Assembly: GCA_013397935.1 (NCBI GenBank)
Contig: VZRN01004257.1
Span: 750,087-814,086, forward strand
Origin: Dasyornis broadbenti
Lineage: Eukaryota > Chordata > Aves > Passeriformes > Dasyornithidae
Direction: 5' to 3'
DNA: 64,000 nucleotides
The notes under the pieces were generated by a model that saw only the letters and a list, made by a program, of their open reading frames with translations, was not told where the DNA came from and did no database searches. Numbering within the stretch: position 1 is the stretch's first letter; each line of letters opens with the position of its first letter. Positions 1 through 12,685 of this stretch are shown piece after piece. The position numbers were made by a program, and so were the translations under genes.

Positions 1-594
1 GTTGTCTTTTTAATAAGCTTTGTTCCACTTTGTTAGAGGCTGATCTGCTTGAGAGGGTACCGGGTGAAGGCGTGAGCCCGTGCTGAATGTAACCTCCTGA
101 GTAACAGGCATTAACCTTCATCTGATTAGACTGTGGATGGCCATCACAGGCCTTTAGTTCCCAAATTCCAAATATTCACAGGGATTTCTGATATTGCAAG
201 GAAAGGTTGGTGCAGTGGTGAACTTTTGTTCTCATTTTCAGTCACACTTGAGTACCAGCTGTACCATGTAATAGTTATAACAGTTTTTTCCTTCCCAGAG
301 AGCATCCCTCACCCTGATGAGAATTGCAGCCTGAAAAGATCATTCTGATTCAGTGGTCTCAACTGCCACCTCTCTGACCTGACAAAATAGACTTTTCAGC
401 TTTTGCAGATCACCTCCTGCTTTCTCTGTAGCCGGTGAATTCTCATCACCTCCTCCTCCAGCTGACAGCTGATTCATTGAGCTGGGTTCTGATGGAGAAA
501 TCCCACATTAGCCTCTCTTCTTGGGAGACTGACAAAACCTGTGTGACAGATAAGCTTTCTTCTGAAGTTTGAAACACCCTGGTACACGCCTGCC

Positions 595-616
595 TTTTTT
601 TTTTTTTTTTTTTTTT
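595..616. repeat. Poly-T run (T22)
   Basis: This is an uninterrupted run of about 22 T, followed by a CTTTCTCTC pyrimidine tail. It is a simple homopolymer whose length is likely variable and error-prone in sequencing. Confidence 0.9.
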
Positions 617-942
617 CTTTCTCTCTTTTTTGTGTGATTCTGCACCTATGAGGTAGGGCAGAAAGCAGCTGAAGAAGCAGGGCGTGCGTTACATGATATT
701 TTGAAACTCTAGCCGTGGAGAAGCACAAGCGATTTCATGTAATGTTAAACAACAGCTAGGCTCTCTTTCCCTTGCCTTATCTGAGGAAACATAACTCGCT
801 CTGTGCCTGTGTCCCTAATTAGTAACACTTGCAAGCCTTGACCTTTCAGCAGCGAGCTCAGCTCTGCCTCATCTGTAGAGAATTGCCCCTATGATGTAGC
901 TGTGCATAATAATAAAAACAATTTTAAACACATTAAAACGTC

Positions 943-1000
943 AAAAAAAAAAAAAAAAAACCAAAAAACCCAAAAAAACCCCACCAAAACCCAAACCACT
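943..1000. repeat. A-rich low-complexity tract with C3-C4 interruptions
   Basis: Eighteen A residues are followed by alternating A runs and short C runs (CC, CCC, CCCC, CCC). The C runs are too few for a canonical four-run quadruplex on the opposite strand. The tract could be an old poly-A tail that has mutated, but I recognise no retrogene body upstream of it. Confidence 0.8.
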
Positions 1001-2045
1001 TAAAAGCTCAGCCCCAGACTTCTCCACATTTATTCACGTTGAGCAGTAATTTGCTCTGGTAATGGTCCCAATGAGGCTGTTCTAAGATACTGTGGACTGA
1101 AAGTAAGGCATTGTTTAATAAATAAGCAGTTGTGTCCTTCTCTTTGTTCATTTATGGCTCAGTGTTCTTTGTGTCCAGTTCATGATTTGTTTCCAGGACC
1201 AGCCTACTTTCAACACTGTACATGCACATTTGCTCCTTTGGCTCATTTTTACCGATTATTTCTCATAATCTGGGGGGAAAAAAAAAAAAAAGAAAGCTGT
1301 TAAAGCACCAGCTGGAGTCCAGTGATTTTGTCCAGACTGGTGTTAGGGAAGACTGAAAACGTTTATTTACCAAGTGACAGTAAGCCTTTTTTCTTTTTTT
1401 TATGTCACAACCACATATCCCCAGGCCTCAGTTTCTTATCTCAGATCACGAACGTGTCCCCTGCCTGAAAGAATTTTAAAATTTAACTAGCTCTTATTCA
1501 TAAACCTTGATTTAATATACTTATCTGTCTAGTTCAGAAAAAAGAAAAAGTCTCCAAAACTGATAATCTGTCTCTCAGTTTGTTCTGTAGTCTGAAGAGA
1601 AATAATGCAGTATACAACTCTTTTCTTTCTGCACCTCAGAGCCCTTTTCCCGGGATTTCCTTGGGATTTTCCGTCTGCTTACTCTAAGCTGAACTTCTCC
1701 CTTTGGATCAATCACTGAAGAGACAAATCGCGAGTGCTCGCAGCATTGGAGCTGCTATTGGTTGTACCTGAAACCTGACTTGTAGAGGTTCTCAGATTTC
1801 CCTATTTTCACTTTGTCTCATGGAGAAAATAATGGCTTGCAGTTTTATTCAGAGAAGAAATTATGGCAAGCCCTTGTACCAGCTGAAATAAACTGTATTT
1901 CTTTTATAATTAGGATGAAGTTATGTTAAAATAAATTCCTCACCTTGAAGGTTTTATACATTAGAGAAGAAAATTTCTGCTTTTAGGGAAGGAGGTTTTA
2001 CTGTTACATTGCAAAATTGGAAACAAAATCTGTGCCTGTTTTCCC

Positions 2046-2080
2046 TTTGTTTTTTTTTGTTTTTTTTTTTTTTTTTTTGT
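2046..2080. repeat. T-rich low-complexity tract
   Basis: Three blocks of T are separated by single G residues, about 35 bases in all. It is simple sequence. The open frame crossing it reads as a run of Phe, which argues that the frame is not coding. Confidence 0.85.
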
Positions 2081-3628
2081 GAAGCCAATAACACTTGTTA
2101 CCAGACAAGTGTCAGACAAAACAATATCAAAATCTGTCTGCTATTATGCATTTTTCTGATATCTCCTCTTTTCCGTAGAGATGCCAAATCTATTCACAGG
2201 TGATATTTCAATGCCCAACAAATTGTCCAAACCCCTGCCCTGACCACGTGTAGGGGTTGTGCAACCAATCAACCCAGCCCAGGCCTGGCTGTGTATCCCA
2301 GGGCTTTGATTTGGAGGAATGTCTGAAGATTAAAAGAGGGAGCGTGAGCTTGATTCAAGGAGTTCATTCTCTCCAAGGTTACAGTGCCCATCAAGTTTGA
2401 CTTTTTTATGCAAGTATCTATTATACACTGCAGATGATCCTTTCGTAGGCTTTTTTCCCCAAATATTTCTTTTTCATAGTGTTCAAAAATACGAATATTG
2501 CTCCATTTGATCAAGTAGATAGGGATGTTTCTTTTTAATTCTAAAGAAAGAATACATTCTCTTGGTAACTTATTTTCTTTCAACTGATTAATAAGCACTG
2601 CTAACCTCCAATTAAGAACAGCTGAGTTTTTAAATTCAGACTTAGAGTATCTGAAAAGAATAACGTGTCTATATTTACATGCCGGACTTCTGGAGCTGTG
2701 ATGAAAACAAGATTAAAGAAGACATCATCGCCAATGGAGTGTTTCCGCAATTGCAGCGCTGACTTTTCTCGGTGGATATTAAAGTATCTTTAGCTGCCAT
2801 TTTAGCAAAATAGGCTAAGTTCACTTCCATAACGTATTCTAAATTTCAGTAGGGACATACAGAGGGAAACGATGCCCTGCTACTTAAAGGGCTCACTTTT
2901 CTGCATTTATCTACCAGTGTTGGCTCTTTCACTGCTGCACGTGCACCTCACACTTGTGTACGTGCAGCCGTCACGCAAAAAACGGTGCCTTGGAGATGGC
3001 CGGGCTCATGCCTAACTCATCGCCCTTAAAAGCTGCCGTTTCAACTCCTCCTCCCGCTGCTACTTGAGCCAGGCTCTGCCTGAGCTGCTCAGCTGTGGAA
3101 ACAACTCGAAAGGAAGCAGATAATGACGGTGAGCTGGGGTGTCGTGGTTCTCTTTATGCACGGCCATTGTAACACAGACCTAGAGCAGGCCAACAATGAC
3201 TCATCAGCGGCACCAAGCCTGCAATTTTGCTGTGTTTGCAGTCCCGGAGAAGAAAAGCAGCTCACAATTACAGGAATTAAACTTTCAGATGATGCAGAAA
3301 TTATGATGTGCATCACTTACATTATCAGTCAAACTACGGGGAGAGGACGTCAGATCTTTATGCGGCCCAGGTGCACGTTTCTTATAATTTAATCAGCTCA
3401 AAGCACCCTCATTTCACCAGAGGACTCTAATTCATGCCTTGAAAACCACACCATGCCCTCTGTCTCCCCCCTGCAGCCGTCAGTAAATTACAGCTCGCGA
3501 TTCGTAACCGTTACCTGCATTTAATCCGGCGCCCTTTGCGAGGAGTTCAGCCAGCTGTGCTCCGGAACGCTGGGCAGACTGCCAGGAATTATCTTCATGG
3601 AGATTATGAACAGCAAAAGGGACTGCTT

Positions 3629-3661
3629 AAAAAAAAAAATAAAATAAAATAAAATAAAAAG
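3629..3661. repeat. (AAAAT)n-type microsatellite
   Basis: A run of A is followed by four AAAAT units and a further A run. This is a short pentanucleotide microsatellite probably grown out of a poly-A stretch. Confidence 0.85.
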
Positions 3662-3960
3662 AATAAACCAGACCAACAAGCAGCTGGTTACTTGGGTTAG
3701 GCAAATGCACATGAGAAATGTATTCGTGCTGAACTCTGGGCATGATGTCCCTCAGGGTGTATTGGTTGTGGGAGAGAGCCAGGTACCTGCCTGCTTTCCT
3801 CTTCAATTCCCACTGTCTGTCTTTCTTTCCTGCCCCCTTTTCCTTTCCCCACGCTGTCACAGGCCAGGGAAGAGACCCACAGGCTGAGGAAGCTGCAGTC
3901 CTGGTGGGGGAAACTCAGCTCACGTCTTGGCCACATCCAAGTCAAATCTGGAAACCCAGT

Positions 3961-4052
3961 GGGAGAGGGGTGGGGGCAGAGGGATGACCTAAGTAAATGC
4001 CATGGGAGGTGGGACGCCTTTCCAGGGGGTAGAAAGGGGATGCAGGGCTGGG
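3961..4052 (+). other. Two adjacent G-quadruplex motifs
   Basis: Two stretches each satisfy the four-runs-of-three-G rule with loops of 1-7 bases. The first is 3961-3983 (runs of 3, 4, 5 and 3 G). The second is 4025-4052 (runs of 5, 4, 3 and 3 G). They lie in a locally GC-rich, purine-rich segment at about 3840-4250. The pattern is seen directly; whether a quadruplex forms in cells is not known. I see no gene start next to them. Confidence 0.7.
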
Positions 4053-4059
4053 AGGAGGT

Positions 4060-7000
4060 TTGGAGGGGAGTTTGTGTGTCACTGTGGGTATTCCTAATTC
4101 CCACTGGTGCTGGGGGATCCTTAGGAGGGGTCAGGGCTCGTCCATCAGCACAGGGGTCTCAGGCTAAACCCCAGCTCTGGCCTTTGCCTCTCCCCCTGCG
4201 CTTTCCCCGTGGCTGCCCCACCCTGGAAAGGTCCTCATGGCCCTGAGCACTGGAATTGGCCTCCTTTGGTCACCCAAAAAGCTCAGTGAAGAAGCTGGGG
4301 CTGCTGTTTTGAAAGCTGTCCAAAGAGGATTTGGATGCTCCGCTCTCATTAAAAATCTGGTGGGAAAACAGGTGCCAAAATCCTGGTGTTGACCTCATAA
4401 ATCTGCCTGCACCAAAAAAGGTCAAGAGAGAGACAAATGCCTCTTCAGCTGACTGGCACTGGCTGATATCATACCAGTTTCAAAGTATTTTTTTTTTCCC
4501 TGTTGTCTTTTTGTCTACTCCAAAAGGAAGGGTGGGAATGGGGGGAAGAAACCCACCTAAGAATTCCTTTAAAGTTTTTCGTTTTGGAATTACGTTATTC
4601 TCTTTAATTGAATTTCATTTTAAAGGGAACTAAAAATAAAACACTAGTCAGCCAAAAAAATTAATTTCCTTACTGTTCTAGTGAAAACTATTTCTAGGTA
4701 CAGAACCTGCCAGACTTTGTGGGTATTAGCATAACCTAGGAGAAAATATTGAAAACTAAGGAATGTATTTCTTTTTCATCACCAAACGAGTATTTTTACA
4801 TTCAAAGAGTGGGTGAAGAAAAGCTAGTCAAAGCTTAATCTCCACTTAACAAAAACATTTCCATGTATTTTCCTTATATGCATAATTCACAAGAGATGAG
4901 TCACAACTGAGGAGTGAAAAACATCACACTAGACTTGAAGAAAAATATTAACAACAGTTACTACTCATCTTGCTTTAAAGGGGTCCTCAAAAATAAAAAT
5001 GCTGTGGTTGTTAGAGAGGACCAACACAGCTCATTTTTATTAGCTGGGCTCTGTCATTTGGTAATCAAGTAAATAATGCAGGTTTTTATGGAAGGAAAAT
5101 AATTTATCTTAAAAATTCGTCATTCCTGTTTAGCATATCTGATCTTTTATAAATTTATGAGGTACAGGACATCTAAAAAAACTGTATTGGCTCATTCAGA
5201 GTAGTATTAAGTGTAGTAATAAAAGTCCATCCGTGTGATTGTAGGGAAGCTTTTTGATAGTCTGATATATTTCCTCTGGTTATTAAAACATTGTGCATGA
5301 TATGCTGAGACACTGCAGTATTTTTCAGGTTCATAGATTTGTCAGGGTCGTCACAGTTAAAGAGTAACCCTCTAGTCACTTTTAATTTTAGCACAGTTAA
5401 AGACTAGCATTTGTTCTCAGAGTTTACAAATAAACAACAATTCAGACCCTCTTTCCAGAAAAGAGCTGCAGCCCATCACAGCCATGTGTCCCAGATAAAG
5501 GTAACGCTGATGTCTTTTTCTCTGATATTCTTGGTGGTGCTGAGGTTAAACACGTTTCAGATCAACGCGAAATGACTGAACTATTCCTTCTCTCCTTCAT
5601 ATTTTTGATAATTATTCATAGTTAGCCTCTCCAGAGTGGCAAGTCTGCTGCTGCACGAGCAGTGGCATTGAGTGTTCTGCAATTTAAGCCCTGCAAGGGC
5701 TGTGCGGTGCCGTTTGTTACTTTGGGAGTGGAGGTGGGTGCGATGGAGCAACAGGCTGAGGCTGCACAACGACACAGAAAGATCAGAACATGGAGCAAAT
5801 CCCTGGAAACCCCCAGCAAACGGCTGTTAACAGATCTGAAAATAAGTCTGAATGCCTCTTTTTGTGATGGGGACACAATCTGTGTGCAGGTGTGAGCTGT
5901 GTCAGAGCAGCTGAAGGTTGTGTGTTGTTGCCGAGGTGACAGGTTACAGATTTTGCTCAATGTTTGCACAATTTGCAGTCTGATATTTCGAGTGAGTGGT
6001 GAACACTTTCAATTTCAATATTCAAGGTTGCTTTAGAGTCAAGAGTTGCCAGTGGCATAGAAAGATTAAAAGTTCCTGCAAACCATTTTCCCTTAACTCC
6101 TTTACTGAAACACTTCCCCTTACTTACTATAAAAGCACCACATATCTCCCCGGACCATTTCTTGGCTTTCCCGTCCTTTCTCTGGTGCCAGGTACCAGTG
6201 CCAGGGATTTCTCTCGTGCCTGTTGTGGTCACAGGGTTTCTCGTGCAGGAATTGTCTGGAGGCCCCAGCCCGATCTGGCTGCAGGCAGCAGACAGGGCTG
6301 ACACGGCACTGACTGCCGGGCTCTCCCCGTCTGTTTCAGATTATAACCATTGACCAGGGGGTGAAAGGCTCTGGATCCCATTACGGATTCCCTGAGTCAT
6401 CCTGCTCCTCACAGCAGAGCTCTAAACAGCTGATGCAGGATGCTGGTGTTCAATAGCATCGGCACTAAGAGCACTCACTCCAATTTATTGGCTGAGTTAC
6501 CCTTCAGGTTTTGTTTTCTGAACAGCAAATAGGTATTTTTTATGGAGCTGCACCCATGAAATCCTCAAGTCCTTGTGCATCTAAACTTTTTTGCTGAAGA
6601 CAGATATCTCGAATGACAATTAAAGACAAGACAGTCTGAAGTTATTTTAGAATCCTAGCATGCTATTATTCACAATAACATACCAGAGACATTAAAAGCT
6701 TTGAATTCAGGAAATCCCCTGGTGTCAGAGTTTTCTAATTTGAATGCCGTGGCAGTCCTTTTAACCTGTGATTGGGACTTAGGACACTCTCTCATTACTG
6801 CTGTCTGAAAGGCCACACATCTTTGCATCGCAGCCCTGTTGTTCAGCGTGTGCTTCTGAATGGAGAGAGCTGAGAGAAAAGGGAGCCGGAGCGAGCCAGG
6901 GGAACCCTAATTGCTCCTGGATGCAGCTGAAAGTCTGGACCTGAAAACCACCACCTGCCAGGCTTGTCAGCTGATTTTGTCTCTCATTTCTTTCGCACGT

Positions 7001-8220
7001 TACTTTAAAGAGCAGGTGTTATGTTCTGTTCTACCTGTTATTCTCTAAACCACCTTTGGTTACACGATACAACAAAAATGAAGCTGCTAGGCACCAGACA
7101 TCTCAAAAATTACACTACTTGCTTATATTTTTATATAAAAGTTGTGTGGTCAGATGCACTGAAGACAATCAAAGCACCACGATTTGTTAGGGAAGAACTT
7201 CAGGCTTTTTCTTCAACATAATTTAATCTCTACGGTCTGATGTTTAAATTTTTTTTTTTTTTTTCTCACTAACTCTGAAACAGTTCCACTGAAAAATGCT
7301 GTACCATCCAAAAGTTAGTGCCAAACAAACCATTTGGGCCAACAGAAACAAAATTTACTTGCATGAATTCCAGACAGTCGTTCGCAGAGTTAATCTCATA
7401 TAAGTGTATCGAAAAGAGCTTTATACAAGAAATACTAAAACTTGGAATGGCAAACGCTGGATTCGTGTTGAACTTTCCTCCACACACAATCTGTGAAGTT
7501 GTTTTCATGAACTTCAAAGCAGTGTATTTATTTTAGATATAAAATTTATAAGTTACTAAGGTTCCTCAGGCATTTATAAACTGGTAATTTCCCTTACAGT
7601 CATGTGGTTGTACTGTTATTTTTTGTTGGTTTTTTGTTGTTTGTGCAGTGATAAAATTGTCATAGATTGTCAGGGCAACAAAGAAATCGCTTCTTTATAT
7701 TTTTGATGCGTTTGATTAAGAATTAATTATGCATTATGAAAAGTAATTTTGAAGCACTGGAGAAAATATGTGGAAATGAACAGGAAAAAATATTGGATAT
7801 AGGAACAGGAGTCTTATATGTTTGCTTTTATGTTGAAATATAGCAAAAAACAAGAAAAAAAGCTGTCTTTTAAAGTATCTTTTCTTTAAAAATATCACTA
7901 AAAGTTATTTATACCAGTGATTGCACATCAAAATGAGGAGCAGATTTCTTATTTTTGAGTCTGTCTGATCCTCTTCTTCTTCCAGGCACCTTGGAGCCTG
8001 GAAGTAGAAGTGACAAAGCCTTTAAGAAAAACAGTTTGGAAACTCTTATTCAAGAATAGCCAAGATTTCAAATGAGAAATGGCAAAAGTGGGGGGGGGGA
8101 AAAAAAAGAAGTAATCTGAAGAATTTATAGGTTTTATTGTCATGAACTGGAAAGAGGAGCAGACTGGAAGGAAGTGGGCACGTTAAATATAACTAAGTCT
8201 GCCACATTTCCATCTGCTTC
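4060..8220. other. Non-coding stretch, no gene recognised
   Basis: No exon, RNA gene or clear transposon is visible. Open frames reach about 115 codons but overlap one another on both strands and resemble no known family. AP-1-like TGAGTCA sites occur near 4898 and 6395. A G10 run followed by A8 lies at about 8090-8107. At 7660-7760 there is AT-rich, repeat-free sequence with several ATTA cores that could be regulatory, with no proof. Confidence 0.55.
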
Positions 8221-8229
8221 TATGTATGC

Positions 8230-8490
8230 AAACCAGAAAGGAGCCACCTGCTAATCAGAAGCGCCACGATTCATTTATGAATTCAATTAGTCTTTTTTAG
8301 TTAATTGTCTTAATTAGTTTTGAAATCTTTAAACATACGGGCAAACAGCAGAAGATCAAAAGATAACGGCGCTGCAAATGAAAGTCGTAAAATTATGACG
8401 AGCAATCAAAGGAGTTCAGGGCAAAATCGTGAAAATTGCAGCATAAACAAGGTTGTGGTAAACGTAATAATTAAAAACCCGGCCAATCTA
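8230..8490. promoter_or_regulatory. Candidate conserved enhancer, homeodomain-motif rich
   Basis: This repeat-free block packs several homeodomain-type cores, including CAATTAG at 8284-8290, TTAATTG near 8300 and TAATTAG near 8311. A GATA-type AGATAAC lies at 8361 and a TCF/LEF-type TCAAAGG at 8406-8412. Such clustering, with balanced composition and no simple repeats, is typical of vertebrate conserved non-coding elements. Conservation cannot be tested here, and TAAT cores are common by chance in AT-rich DNA, so this is a candidate only. Confidence 0.25.
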
Positions 8491-10910
8491 AAGAAAACAT
8501 TATCTAAACAAACCATTATCTAAACAAAACATATGTTAAAAATGGGAGAGGGAGCAAAGCAGTGAAAATGGTGTCCCCAATGTCTTGGTACCTTCCTCAC
8601 CTCCCAAAGTCCCATGATATAAACACAGGCTGAGGAAAAGGCAAACATGAAAAGCTCAGTTCACCATATTTCAGTGAGTTGTGTGGATACACACGCTTTC
8701 TTTGCCTAGGCTTTAGCTGTTTCTTTTTATACTCTGTTTAGTTTCTTCAGTTATTTTCATGTAAAAAATCTGCAAAAGTAGGTTATTTACACGCCATACG
8801 CTGCCATTAAAGGCAACAATAAGCGAGTTTCTAAATTTTCTCAAGACTTTTGCCCGTGGTTTTTTTTTTTTTTCTTTTTTGTTGCTACAGCTGTGAGCAC
8901 AGCCAAGTGCATCCATGGAATCTGTACAAAAAAAGATATTTCAGCTCTGTGAAAGCTCTCACCGAGGAGCAGAGCACCGCTGCTTTTGGAAGAAGAGTCT
9001 TGTTGTTGGGGCAGGATTGGATTAATTTGGCAGCAATGGGTTCGACCCGGCAGTTGTTAACTTTGGTTTAGTTCTGGTTGATGATGCTCCTGGCCCTTTG
9101 GAGAAAATCTCATGCCATCAGCAACTTCAGTGAAGTTCCCAGATAAGTCCTGATTCTTTAGGTTTACATTGCTGTGATGCATCCATGTAAAAGTTCATTC
9201 CCACCCATTTTCCTCTTTAATTTCAGAATTTCTCATTCATTTCACCCCTTCCTTCCGCAAATCTACACTTCCAGGATCAAATCATCCCAGGGCCAAGCCC
9301 TTGAGGGTGCGTAGGTGATCGTTTGGAGCCTGCTGGAAGCATTTTTGCTGCTTGCCATGGCAGGGGGCACCCGTAATCCCAGCCCTCCCCAGCTGGAATG
9401 TCAGCGGGCAGCTCACTGCTGGGAAGGCATCAATATAAAGTGTGCGGCATCCATCCCATGCAGCAGGGCAGCACTGGCGTTTCGGAGGCTGGTTGGCAAA
9501 AATGTGTTTGCTTGGTTGAATCCAGGATGTGCCTGGGGTGTGCAACCTCGTTTTCCATGAAAGAGGGCACCCAGGTAGCCTGCAAGACACCCAGAGTGCC
9601 AGGGAATGGTTGGCTTGTAGCATGAAAGAGACTTTTGGGATAAAGATGAGGACAAGTGAGTTTTAATTAAAAATCCTCTCAGCTTATCTTCTCACTCAGG
9701 GGAACGTGATTTTTCAACCATTAAAAGCAACTGGAGCATTACAGTCTTTTCTTTTTCCCCCTTTTTTTTTTTTTTTTCCCTCTGGAAGGAGGAACAGCTC
9801 CTAATAGAGTGAGACTTGCACTTCACAATTCAGAAAACTCAAATGGGCCCCGTTTGCTCTGCTGGGTTTAGGATGCAGTTCCTCCACTCTCATCGAACAC
9901 CCGTCACGCTAAAGAGGGAGTCAACCACCACCTGAATTAAACAAAAACCAGGGAATTGCAGGGAAACTTGGGGAAAAGGCCTCATCTTGAAAAGGAATGA
10001 CAAGACAGTGTGAAGCCTGGACGTTTGTGTGCACAAATTAACATTTCTTGAGTGCCCAAAACACTGGTTTCACGTGCTCTGTTGTTGGAATTGATCCACA
10101 GACAGGTCAGAGATTGGCAGTTATCCGCAAGCTGTCAATAAATTGATAACTGATGTAAAACCACAGGAACGGGGCAGGTTCTTATCACCTGTGATGCTGG
10201 TGAACAGCAAGATCAGGCTGTTGTGAGCGACTGCAAAAGGAAAACACTGAACTGCAGAGAACTTTTTGTTGTTTTGTGATAGTTGAGATGTTGCTCAGAG
10301 ATATTATAGTACCTAAATAGTATGTGTGTTATACTGATGTTATTGTTTCTTTGTTTTGTAGTTAAAACAAAAATAAAAAATCAGGGCCTATATCAGATAA
10401 CAAATTAACTTTTTTCCTCTATATACAATGCTCTGTTTGTAATGGATAAAGGCGAGAAAAGAAGTAAATAATCCCTCAACTCTCTCCTTTATTTCAGTTA
10501 CTAAAGAAAAAGAGAATAAGAGCTGGTGTTTGAAAAACCGTGCCGTACAAAGATTTCCACTTTCTTTGGAAAGCAAGAACATTGAAGTGAATCCACAATT
10601 CCTGGTTTCCTCTAGAACCAGTAACACTGACCTTCCTCTAATCCTTTTGACCTGCTATTGTAAGGCTGCTTATAAACAGAAATAGAAACCACATGCTGTC
10701 AGTCAGGGCATCCTTAATTTCTCATCCCGAGTAAAATAAAACTAAATCCTTTGTGAAAGAGCTCATAATTCTTCTCCTTTCTCACAGCTGAGAGGGATCG
10801 TAATGGAAAGCGACACTGAAAAATCACAGGTGGGGAAGAGTTGTGGCAACACCTTTTAGAGCTGAAAAATATCCATCCAAGGGATAAAAAGATGTGAGTT
10901 TGCTGGCTTT
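8491..10910. other. Non-coding stretch, no gene recognised
   Basis: Poly-T runs sit at about 8861-8880 and 9762-9777, with otherwise unique sequence. The segment 9280-9660 is GC-richer and open in several frames on both strands (up to 113 codons), as expected from composition. At about 10043-10060 there is a short resemblance to the reverse of the MIR/L2 3' end (ATTTCTTGAGTGC), too short to call. Confidence 0.55.
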
Positions 10911-10924
10911 TTGGTTGTTTGTTT

Positions 10925-10948
10925 GGGGGGTTTTGGGTTGGGTTGGGG
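10925..10948 (+). other. G-quadruplex motif, GT-rich
   Basis: Four G runs (6, 3, 3 and 4 bases) are separated by loops TTTT, TT and TT. The loops are only T, which favours a stable quadruplex, and the string resembles telomere-like G/T repeats. It sits inside a wider GT-rich patch from about 10912 to 10954. The motif is seen directly; function is unknown. Confidence 0.75.
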
Positions 10949-10954
10949 TTTTTG

Positions 10955-12680
10955 TGCGTGTATGAGAGCGCTCCTACAAACAGCCTCTTTATTGCATGTG
11001 AACTACCTTCCTTTAAAGGGGAAATTAACTGCACCTTAGAAATTAGAAATTAATGCAACTGTCTTTTTAAACCGTCTCAGAGCCACGGGAACAGTGGGGT
11101 TGTTCAGGCAGGTTGTTCAGACTTAGGCCAAAGCAAAACCTTTAAAATGTCCTTAGCATGGACGTGAGGACCTCAGAAACACTGGTTTGCAGAAGAAAAG
11201 CTCTCCCTTTCAGGCGGTTTGACTTGTAAACACAGATAGGGACTAAATAAATTCCAATTTGTAGAACTGGGTGTCTTCATAAATGACTTGGAATGATATT
11301 CATAAATGGTATGGAAGATATCAACAACAAAAACGGGAATGATTAAAGAGAAGAGCAGTTTGTAGAGAAGTTCTGGTTGGTTTAGATGTCTTGAAAGACA
11401 CTGTCCGAGTAAGAATAAAATCAGAATTCAAGTTGCATGTGTTCATAAATACTCCATTAGAAGGGCTCATGTGCATCTAGAAAAAAAAAATTTAAAATGG
11501 TGACTATAGCTTTTTAAGAGCTAACTGATATTGTTGCCACTTTCTTAACCTTTTAGTCCCTTTATTTATTTCTAACTGTTGCTGTGCCTTGGCTCCTCAT
11601 TTATGCTAAGGCAGTTTTGATTATGTAAGAGAACGGGTTGCACAAACATCTCTCAGGATGGGGTTAGGTATTAATGAACCCGCTGTTGGGCTGGGGACTG
11701 CAGTAAATCGCTAAATAAATCAATAGATCTAGGAATCTTTTTTCCTTTTTAATAATTATTTCATATCTTCCTTTAGTGAGCTATGGTAAGATATTGTCTG
11801 GTATGTTATGTATCAAGTATCCTGGCAAATGGATCGCCATCCCAAATATCAGGCAATTCAAGTGATGGATTTTCATCCCGTGACAAGTCAGGACCAATTG
11901 CTCTTGGGGTCAGAACGGACCCGGTGGTGCAGCCATGGCTCAGAACAGCACAGAGATCAGACGAAGCCTTCTGTTTCCATGAAGTTCCTCATTTGCCCCC
12001 AAAGATCCTGATTTATAGTAAATGAGTGTGTCTGGATGCTTCACAATATTTGAGTGCTTAAAAATCTGTGAAAATTAGATAGATGGAATTACTGAATTTT
12101 TTTCTGAGTTCCTTGGAAGCACGTGGGTATTGAGGTGATTGGTCCTCGCTTCTTTTTGGAGTGATTGACAACGGTAACTGAGCAGGGATCCTTTTGCTTG
12201 TGGGAGTGGGTTTGGTTATGAGGAAATGCACCTCAACTCGGAGCTCAGGTTTCTCCCAAAAGAAAAGTACAACCAGCTGGGTGTCTGTAGCAAGGTGCTC
12301 TGCTGCAGATGCTGGATATTTTTGATGTTCAAACCACAGAGAGCAGATATTCAGGTGCAAACTCATGTCCGTGTGTGCTGATTCCGCTGGAGGCTCAGGA
12401 CTGGGTCTCCCATACCCCAAGCTTAGTGTGAATGTGTGAGGTTTCTTTATATAAAAGGTGGGAGGTTATCACTAAGAACGACTGAAGCGTTCACTACTGC
12501 TAAGAAATGGCCTAAAGAAAGTATTTTGAGACATCCTGGTTTGTGTATTTTCCAAAAAAACCACCTTCAGTATAGAGAAATCACGAATTAAAAACAAATT
12601 GCGAACCGTTGTGAATTTTTGGACTTACAGTGTAATTACAGCATTGATATTCTTTTCTTCATCAGGTTGTGCTTTACAGG
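10955..12680. other. Non-coding stretch, no gene recognised
   Basis: This is mostly unique AT-rich sequence with no recognisable exon or transposon. A TGATTGACA (partial PBX/PREP-type motif) lies at 12162-12170, beside CGGTAACTG, a MYB-like word. Open frames are 120 codons or shorter and unremarkable. Confidence 0.55.
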
Positions 12681-12685
12681 TGTGA

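Larger units (their letters stand above)
1..3600. other. Non-coding stretch, no gene recognised
   Basis: I see no exon, RNA gene or diagnostic transposon in this stretch. The open frames are short (109 codons or fewer), low in complexity where they cross poly-T runs, and match no family I know. The stretch holds poly-T and poly-A runs, listed separately, and mixed AT-rich unique sequence. An AP-1-like TGACTCA lies near 3198. A short match to the MIR core at about 1426-1445 is too brief to call. Confidence 0.6.

Noticed and set aside
1420..1450. Short match to the MIR core (GCCTCAGTTTCTTATCT)
   Set aside because: About 18 bases without the flanking MIR order; too short to separate from chance.
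9030..9055. GGGTTCGACCCGG resembling a tRNA T-arm
   Set aside because: No matching acceptor stem, D-arm or anticodon arm is found around it, so no tRNA is called.
10040..10090. Reverse MIR/L2-like end (ATTTCTTGAGTGC)
   Set aside because: Similarity stops after about 17 bases.
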